Assembly: GCF_900566075.1 (NCBI RefSeq)
Contig: NZ_UPHU01000001.1
Location: 1,612,001-1,676,000 of the forward strand
Reading direction: 5' to 3'
Source of the DNA: Mycobacterium pseudokansasii
GTDB lineage: Bacteria; Actinomycetota; Actinomycetes; Mycobacteriales; Mycobacteriaceae
DNA length: 64,000 nt
Shown here: positions 59,601-64,000 of the stretch, in pieces
Layout of the letters: every line of letters starts with the position of its first letter
How positions within the stretch are numbered: position 1 is the first letter of the stretch
Notes under the pieces: model-generated
What the model was told of the DNA's origin: nothing
The model's input: the letters and a program-made list of their open reading frames with translations, nothing else
The model's database searches: none
Position numbers and translations under genes: made by a program

Positions 59601-60301
59601 TTGAGCAGCGACAGCGACGGGACCAGTACCAGGGTGCGTTGCGCGTCGAGCTCTTGGGCGATGAACTGCGCGGTGAGTGTCTTGCCGGTGCCGCACGCCA
59701 TGATCAGCTGCCCGCGGCCGCCGGTGTCGAAGCCGGTAACCACGGCGTCGATCGCCTCGCACTGATAGCCATGGGGCTCAGCGGGTTTCGGGGGCGGTGA
59801 GGGCCGAAGGCGCCCCGGGTTGGCCGGCCAGTTGACATCGGCGGTGAGCAGGTCGCTGAGTCCGACGATGCCGACCGGCTTCTCCTGGGCGTCGATTGTC
59901 CTGCGGCCGTTCGGGCTGAGCTTGTCGGTGGTCGCAACCAATAACCGGTAGGAGAACACGGCCCGGGAGGACTCCGACAGGAACGTATCCACGTCGGCCT
60001 TGGTGACGGCGTACTGCGGGTCGTACGCCTTCGCCTGGATCGCCCAGAGCCGCCCTGCTTGGTCTTCGGCGACCAGGTCGATACCGGCGTCCGCGCTCCA
60101 CCGGCCGGGCCAGTCGTCCCACAGCCAGACCTGTCGAAGGGCAGTTCGGTACTGCGGGTCGTTCATCAAGTACCAGCGGCAGATGTGCTCGAACTGCCTG
60201 CCCCGTACGCGCGGGTCCGCGGCAAGGGTGACGACGAGGTCAGCGAAGGCCGGCACGGTGAGGGAAGTTACTCCGAGCGAGCGACATCTTCGCAGCACCA
60301 T
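56648..60301 (-). CDS. Nuclease-helicase with eight helicase-associated (HA) repeats
   Basis: A 1217-residue protein. Residues about 30-110 resemble a Mrr/PD-(D/E)XK nuclease: AGIDLVAED with Asp75, and IQAK with Gln89 and Lys91. A superfamily 2 helicase core follows: Walker A ACGTGKT (202-208), DEAH (325-328), TAT (356-358) and QAVGRAIRK. From about residue 660 the tail has eight copies of an approximately 68-residue unit ending LPGW, the helicase-associated (HA) domain. This resembles type I/III-like restriction or defence enzymes. It is divergent from the AlbA_2 gene with 183 bp between starts. Substrate and partners are unknown. Confidence 0.85.
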   Translation of the reverse strand: MVLRRCRSLGVTSLTVPAFADLVVTLAADPRVRGRQFEHICRWYLMNDPQYRTALRQVWLWDDWPGRWSADAGIDLVAEDQAGRLWAIQAKAYDPQYAVTKADVDTFLSESSRAVFSYRLLVATTDKLSPNGRRTIDAQEKPVGIVGLSDLLTADVNWPANPGRLRPSPPPKPAEPHGYQCEAIDAVVTGFDTGGRGQLIMACGTGKTLTAQFIAQELDAQRTLVLVPSLSLLKQTMRVWQTQGRRGVEALPVCSDETVSRNEDIPVEHVSELGLPVTTDPAEIAAFLRKRSGPRVVFCTYQSSPRIADAFSLGRVPAFDLIIADEAHRCAGPQSSDFSAVLDGDRIRAHRRLFMTATPRYFTGRVIKAAGEEDLEVASMDDETKFGPLFHRLGFSEAIRRNLLTDYQVAIVGVDDATYRAYADNGTLVTRDGEEITDARSLAGQIGLAKAMRKYDLRRVISFHSRVARAQGFATEMPDVIGWMPARQRPAGGLWSRYASGAMTAGERHVLLQRLRSLDDGERGLLANARCLAEGVDVPTLDGVAFIDPRRSEVDIVQAVGRAIRKADDKTVGTIVIPVFIDTEADPEAALDDSVFEPVWDVIKALRAHDDDLAEQIDTLRREMGRRGGGVPKLPDKIHLDVPVHVGAAFVDAFDTRLVEQTSGPWEFWFGLLQRYVDEHGTALVLQAYVTDDGDRLGTWVTTQRLQRSKGRLSEKRQDLLDALPGWSWDPKADLWEEGFRHLREYVAVHGTAGIRDDHVCDDGYRLGKWVGKQRTKWTTLPADRKQLLEELPGWTFDARAALWETSLTALARYAAENGHANPPRGLLVDGIDVESWIRRQRRTWDQLTEERRQRLEALPGWTLNIRDDKWDTGYRHLVECVESTGSAQVLQSYVADDGYRLGKWVSVQRRIWDKLSEDRRQRLALLPGWTLDARGDWWEDWFRRLEEYVAEHGDARVPQQYVSPDGTKLGAWVANQKSTWASMRDDRRRRLEQLPGWTLDSRTAFWEDGFHHLSEYTKEHGSAQPPSNYIRDGFKLGTWVNTQRQNWATLDNDRRRRLEQLPGWTLNIKVTQWEEGFEHLTAYVDENGTALVPADYMFHGFKLGQWVAVQRSGWDSLHADRKERLATLPGWAVSVRDAWWEGGYAQLQQYADENGHTCPPQSYASASGFRLGSWVATQRQSYSKGQLSEERRKRLVTLPGWEWKPRSGPRNQSRDR

Positions 60302-60484
60302 CCCGGAAGCCTCAATCCGCCGGTAGGACGCATCACAGCCACCGCGTCAGCTCCGCCTAATGCGGCGCGCTGGTCCCGCGTAGGAAGCGGTGCCAGACCC
60401 AATCCCGCAACGTCCGCCAAACGACTCCAGACTCGCCCTCAGCTCCGACGAAGAATGTGGTCGACGAGTGCCTACCCTTGTCCG

Positions 60485-61732
60485 GTGAGTTTCACCGCCC
60501 TGCACCGTAGTCTCGGTCTCGCTCCGAGCGCGCTGACTGATGAGATCCTCGATGCCGCAATCACAGCGGGCGTCGTCGAGACGGACGACCTCGACTGGAA
60601 GTCGGAGCTCCCGCCCGCGAAGGGCCTCCCACAGACCGACTTCCCCAAGGACATTGCGGCCATGGCGAACAGTGGCGGCGGCGTGATCGCGTACGGCGTC
60701 GAAGAGGACCAGAAGGCGGCGACCGGCCGCAAAGACACCGGGATTCTGAACGAAGTCCACGAGCGCGCCCTCCACAGCGCTGCGATCACGGCGATCACAC
60801 CGCCGGTGTTCGGACTCGAGATCCACCAGCTGGGCACCAATCCCCGCGCGGTGGCGGTCATCGTCCCCGCCAGTGTGGACGGCCCGCACCTGATCTACCG
60901 AGGCGAGTATTTCGGCGCTCCGGTCCGGAACAACGCCGACACAGTGTGGATGAAGGAGCGGCAGATCGAAGCGACGTACCGGGCACGCTTCGATGAGCAG
61001 CGCCGGTCCAATGAGTTGATCGACTCGCTGTACGTCGAGGCCACAGCGGGCCGTGACACCGCGAACCGCGCGTGGCTGATTGCCGTCGCGCATCCGCGCA
61101 TACCGGGCGCGCTCGTTCGCCCCACGCGTGAAGAGGCGCAAGCGATATTCAAGCAGGCGGAGAAGATCACGCTCACGTACTCAAACCGCAACGGTATACA
61201 TCCTCTCGAGAACATCGACCGCCTCAACCCGCGGCCGGGCCTGCGGCGGTGGGTCGCACCCAACAATGCCACCGGCGAAAGTTCGCGGTGGCGGGAGGCG
61301 TGGGCGAGTGTGCACCACGATGGATCGGTCACCCTGGCGGCGGCAGTCGGCGGGCACAGGAAGAGCAGTGGTGAGAACTTTGAGGGCTGGGAGGTCGAGG
61401 CCCGGGGGATCGAAGCCGCCATCGCGGACTTCACCGCCCTCACCCGTGCAACAGCAGCAGCACTGCACCACGGGGAGTACGACGTATGCGTAGGCGTCGC
61501 ATGGACAGGCGAGCGGCCGCTCGCGGTACTGACCATCGACGGGCACGGATTCATTTACGACGGGGCCTCGACGCCGCTATCGAGCTACACGCCAGTGCGG
61601 TCGACGATCTACACGGCTGCCTCTGATGCGGAATTCCATCAACAGGTGCACGACCTCGCGCAGGACTGCGTCAACCAGGGCGGGATCACCCATCTGCACG
61701 TGATCACGGATCCAGATCCGACGGAGGCGTAG
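60485..61732 (+). CDS. AlbA_2/Schlafen-type DNA-binding domain protein
   Basis: A 415-residue protein starting at GTG 60485 (VSFTALHRSLGL). Residues about 35-165 are an AlbA_2 (Schlafen) domain: DDLDWKSELPP, FPKDIAAMANSGGGVIAYGVEED and YYGAPVRNN-like segments (here YFGAPVRNN), known from putative transcriptional regulators and nucleic-acid binders. The C-terminal half has no family I recognise. It is divergent from the nuclease-helicase and is the last cargo gene before the island end. Such domains recur in phage defence genes. The frame is open further upstream, but family likeness begins here. Confidence 0.78.
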   Translation: MSFTALHRSLGLAPSALTDEILDAAITAGVVETDDLDWKSELPPAKGLPQTDFPKDIAAMANSGGGVIAYGVEEDQKAATGRKDTGILNEVHERALHSAAITAITPPVFGLEIHQLGTNPRAVAVIVPASVDGPHLIYRGEYFGAPVRNNADTVWMKERQIEATYRARFDEQRRSNELIDSLYVEATAGRDTANRAWLIAVAHPRIPGALVRPTREEAQAIFKQAEKITLTYSNRNGIHPLENIDRLNPRPGLRRWVAPNNATGESSRWREAWASVHHDGSVTLAAAVGGHRKSSGENFEGWEVEARGIEAAIADFTALTRATAAALHHGEYDVCVGVAWTGERPLAVLTIDGHGFIYDGASTPLSSYTPVRSTIYTAASDAEFHQQVHDLAQDCVNQGGITHLHVITDPDPTEA

Positions 61733-62061
61733 GGCCTGCTTTTCCGGCGTCGGCCATCACGCAAAGTCGAGTGAACAACCCGCCGAGGAGGCCGCAACGA
61801 CGGCAGCCTAACTAACACCCACTGGACTCAACTCGGACCCACTTGCGCGGTCTGGCGCGGTACGCAAACGTGTCGGAGGCGTGTGTGTGCAAGACCGCGT
61901 GGGAGACGCGCTCGCGGAGTGGAGCGCGATCGGCGGAGTCGCGGTGCCCGAGTGACCTACCGAGGCCGGAAAGTGGCTCGACCTATGGAAGACAATCCTG
62001 GTCTTCAACTCGGATTGAACGGCGTACGGATGACACGGAAGACTCCCTGAATATGACAGTT
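61733..62061. other. Right end of the island
   Basis: About 330 bases after the AlbA_2 gene with no gene I can support. It ends in CTGAATATGACAGTTAGCTC, where the inner arm ATATGACAGTTA (62051-62062) is nearly the inverted copy of TAACTTCATAT found just inside the left end (48681-48691). Confidence 0.55.
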
Positions 62062-62069
62062 AGCTCCAC
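62062..62069. other. Right attachment core (attR)
   Basis: AGCTCCAC repeats the last bases of the tmRNA acceptor strand at 48659-48666. Next come CA, which together with the core gives CTCCACCA, the normal tmRNA 3' end including encoded CCA. Confidence 0.7.
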
Positions 62070-62076
62070 CAGTTGA

Positions 62077-62100
62077 TGGGCCGGGTGGGCGGCCCATTTT
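62077..62100 (+). terminator. Rho-independent terminator, probably the original tmRNA terminator
   Basis: TGGGCCG (62077-62083) and CGGCCCA (62090-62096) form a perfect 7-bp stem with a 6-base loop, followed by TTTT. It lies 7 bases past the CCA of the attR sequence, in tmRNA orientation. Before the island inserted, it would have followed the tmRNA end directly. It can also serve the degenerate mazF transcript from the other side. Confidence 0.82.
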
Positions 62101-62128
62101 CGGGCTACAGCCATCACAGAGACCCCCG

Positions 62129-62467
62129 TCACAGACCGAGGTATCGCGCCACGGCGTGTTCCACTCGGCCATTTCGTCGGCCATTTCGTCACGGTCCAGA
62201 TAGTCGACCGGATCGCCATGCACATAGACGATGCACAGAGACGATGTCGATCGTCCGGATCTGGTCCACCAGGAACCGTGTCTTTGCACCCATGATTTCC
62301 AGCTCTGGGCGGAAGACCGCAGGCTGGGCCTGTGTCGACGTCGGTACTACAGTTACGACACGCCACGGCATCGAGCCGGGACTGATGACCACGGCGTAGC
62401 GCCGCCCGCGTTGCTCGTGCCCGCGCTTCGCATGACCGAAGTCGACCCGGTAGACCGCTCCGCGCAT
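62129..62467 (-). pseudogene. MazF-type toxin, frameshifted
   Basis: From 62467 the frame reads [21 protein letters not shown] and MGAKTRFLVDQIRTID, a MazF/PemK ribonuclease core. Then a 13-bp imperfect tandem copy (62220-62232 and 62233-62245) shifts the frame. The continuation YVHGDPVDYLDRDEMA lies one frame over, contains a 12-bp tandem copy (62167-62190, DEMADEMA), and a further single-base loss restores the end VEHAVARYLGL, stopping at 62129-62131. The toxin is thus cut short at 62189 in the original frame. A MazF-like gene lies near ssrA in M. tuberculosis too. Confidence 0.78.
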
Positions 62468-62667
62468 CACCACGCGTCCGGTTCGGTGGAGACGTCCTCG
62501 TCTCGAAGCCGCTCAGCGTCGGTGCGAGCCTGCTTGATCCACACTTCCCGTTCCAGCAGCTGCAGTGCCCGCCGGATGACGTCGCTCTTGCGTTCGCCGC
62601 TGCGCATTGCGGCCTTGATGATCTCTTCATCTTTTACAGTAGGTCGGAAGCCGATGGTCGCCGTCAT
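62467..62667 (-). CDS. MazE-type ribbon-helix-helix antitoxin
   Basis: A 66-residue protein starting [15 protein letters not shown] at 62667. The N-terminal part is a ribbon-helix-helix DNA-binding fold ([20 protein letters not shown]), and the acidic tail ([14 protein letters not shown]) would wrap the toxin. Its stop overlaps the toxin start (TGATG). It appears intact while the toxin is broken. It presumably still represses its own promoter. Confidence 0.8.
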   Translation of the reverse strand: MTATIGFRPTVKDEEIIKAAMRSGERKSDVIRRALQLLEREVWIKQARTDAERLRDEDVSTEPDAW

Positions 62668-62956
62668 GACGACGAAGATATGCCGACGTTGCACAACCGT
62701 CGAGCAATTGTTCAACGCGCAATCGGCACCCCGACGGCTGTGTTCGTCATCTCCCTGACCCGTTTGAAGCGAACAGCCCGGCCATCGCTACCAGACATCC
62801 CACCGCTTCGGGGGTTCTTCCTAGGTGACGTCCACCTGGCAGCCGGTTTCCGGCAAACCGCTACGTGATGACCCGGCCTCGTCATAAGCTCCGGCTACTC
62901 GGAGATCGGTATCGGCTGGGCAACACGACGGGTTGCCCGAAGGGTGGAGCGGCACG

Positions 62957-64000
62957 GTGTCGTATGTTTTTGCGTTTCCCGAGCTGATGTCCGGCGCGGC
63001 CACAGATGTGGCTTCGATTGGTTCGATGGTCGCGACCGCAAACCAGGGCATGGCCACTGCCACCACTGCGGTAGTGGCCGCAGCCGAGGATGAGGTGTCA
63101 GAGGCGATCGCGGCCTTCTTCTCCGCCCACGGCCGGGACTATTTGGCCCTCAGCGCGCAGGCGGCGGCTTTCCATGAGCGGTTCGTGCAGGCATTGACCG
63201 GCGCTGCCGGGGCGTATGCCACCGCCGAAGCGGCCGGCGCTGCGCCTCTTGCGACCTTTGAGCAGGCGGTGCTCGGCATCCAGCTGGAAATCCAGCAGAT
63301 CCCCACGACGATTGCCGCCGGATTCAGCTCCGGGCTCGCATCTTTGACTTCAATCCCGGGTAATCCACTCCTGATGCTGCTTGCCAGCGACATCCCGCCG
63401 CTGTCGTGGGTGTTGGGCAACTCCCCGCCGCCACTGTTGAATTTGCTGCTGGGGCAAACGGTGCAGTACACCACCTATCAGGGGATGAGCGTCGTGCAGA
63501 TCACGCCGGCCGCTCCAACCGGCGAATACGTGGTTGCCCTGCACGGTGGCGCGTACATTCTCCCGGCCTCGTTGTTCCACTGGATCAACTACTCGGTGAC
63601 GGCCTACCAGACCGGCGCGACCTTCGAAGTGCCGATTTACCCGTTGCTACAGCAAGGTGGTACCGCTGCAACGGTCGTTCCCCAAACAGCCGGGTTCATC
63701 TCGTCGCAGATCGCGCAACACGGAGCCCAGAATGTCAGCGTGGTCGGCGACTCCGCGGGCGGCAACCTCGCACTGGGGGCCGTCCAATACTTGGTCAGCC
63801 AATCCAAACCGGTACCTTCGTCGATGGTGTTGCTGTCTCCGTGGCTGGATGTGGGGACTGGGGGACTCGGCGCGGCGTGGGCAGGCAATCTACCTGCGAA
63901 CAACTATCTGGTGAGCCCGCTGTATGGGTCACTTGACGGTCTTCCGCCGACGTATGTCTACTCCGGCTCGCTGGATCCACTTGCACAACAAGCCGCCGTC
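62957..64000 (+). CDS. lipY: PE-domain triacylglycerol lipase LipY (partial, runs off the window)
   Basis: From GTG 62957, 348 codons are open to the right edge. The PE domain (SYVFAFPELMSGAATDVASIG ..., given by its start) covers about 95 residues and directs ESX-5 secretion. A linker leads to an alpha/beta hydrolase domain with HGGAYI (oxyanion hole) and the nucleophile Ser in VVGDSAGGNLALG. It closely follows M. tuberculosis LipY (Rv3097c), which hydrolyses stored triacylglycerol, the counterpart of Tgs1 encoded in the same window. The linker between PE and hydrolase is shorter than in M. tuberculosis. The rest of the triad lies beyond the window. Confidence 0.93.
   Translation, partial: MSYVFAFPELMSGAATDVASIGSMVATANQGMATATTAVVAAAEDEVSEAIAAFFSAHGRDYLALSAQAAAFHERFVQALTGAAGAYATAEAAGAAPLATFEQAVLGIQLEIQQIPTTIAAGFSSGLASLTSIPGNPLLMLLASDIPPLSWVLGNSPPPLLNLLLGQTVQYTTYQGMSVVQITPAAPTGEYVVALHGGAYILPASLFHWINYSVTAYQTGATFEVPIYPLLQQGGTAATVVPQTAGFISSQIAQHGAQNVSVVGDSAGGNLALGAVQYLVSQSKPVPSSMVLLSPWLDVGTGGLGAAWAGNLPANNYLVSPLYGSLDGLPPTYVYSGSLDPLAQQAAV

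Larger units (their letters stand above)
48659..62069. mobile_element. 13.4-kb genomic island integrated in the tmRNA gene
   Basis: The island is bounded by 8-bp copies of AGCTCCAC. It holds three overlapping tyrosine recombinase genes, a coiled-coil partner, and four cargo genes: three-Cys (DUF5131), TcmP, nuclease-helicase with HA repeats, and an AlbA_2 protein. The right boundary is supported because just past the core the sequence reads CA and then a tmRNA-oriented terminator, as expected for the interrupted gene's original continuation. M. tuberculosis has ssrA, a MazF-like gene and lipY close together without this block. Confidence 0.82.

Overview
The window is a stretch of chromosome from a slow-growing, non-tuberculosis Mycobacterium close to the M. 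tuberculosis complex. It is high in GC and carries PE, PPE and LipY proteins, the DosR/DosS regulon core, FprA, AgpS, FtsE/FtsX and SmpB. Its tmRNA encodes the tag ADSHQRDYALAA. Read left to right, it follows the M. tuberculosis H37Rv order from Rv3141 (fadB4) back to Rv3097c (lipY), broken by several insertions and deletions. Product names rest on recognising protein families and remembered M. tuberculosis orthologues; no search was run.

Left part (1-13.2 kb, accessory). A partial homogentisate-dioxygenase-like gene is followed by a Cd/Pb efflux operon (cmtR, a DUF1490 gene, ctpG), a PE-PPE remnant and fadB4. Next is a complete aromatic meta-cleavage cluster. Its minus arm encodes a flavin hydroxylase, a C-C hydrolase, an extradiol dioxygenase and a YhdH/AcuI-type reductase. 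Its plus arm encodes a TetR regulator, a dienoate hydratase, an acylating acetaldehyde dehydrogenase and a hydroxy-oxovalerate aldolase. Two repeats in the divergent promoter look like the regulator's operators. Together the enzymes could turn a phenolic substrate into pyruvate and acetyl-CoA.

Middle-left (13.4-32.9 kb). This holds fadE23/fadE24, a pflA-like radical SAM gene, hisN, PPE51 and a full-length PPE50. A quinol-type nitric oxide reductase operon lies divergent from the universal stress protein and dosRS genes, with DosR boxes between. The DosR-regulon genes Rv3131, tgs1, Rv3129 and Rv3127 follow.

Middle-right (33-48.7 kb). A decayed patch contains a frameshifted MmpL end, an interrupted alpha-oxoamine synthase and a frameshifted zinc dehydrogenase. 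After it come a 13E12/HNH gene, agpS, fprA, prfB, an mscS-type channel, ftsE, ftsX, smpB, an AAA/TPR gene pair, a DinB-like gene and the tmRNA gene.

Right part (48.66-62.07 kb): the most interesting region, a 13.4-kb genomic island inserted in the last bases of the tmRNA gene. An 8-bp core (AGCTCCAC) repeats at both ends. Just past the right copy is CA, which would complete the tmRNA CCA end, then a strong rho-independent terminator that appears to be the tmRNA's own, pushed 13.4 kb away. The island carries three overlapping tyrosine recombinase genes plus a small coiled-coil partner. The first recombinase's Shine-Dalgarno lies inside a perfect 15-bp inverted repeat. The cargo is a three-Cys (DUF5131) protein and its TcmP partner arranged convergently, a giant nuclease-helicase with eight helicase-associated repeats, and an AlbA_2/Schlafen-type protein. 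This looks like a defence-type cargo. Past the island are a broken mazEF pair and the start of lipY.
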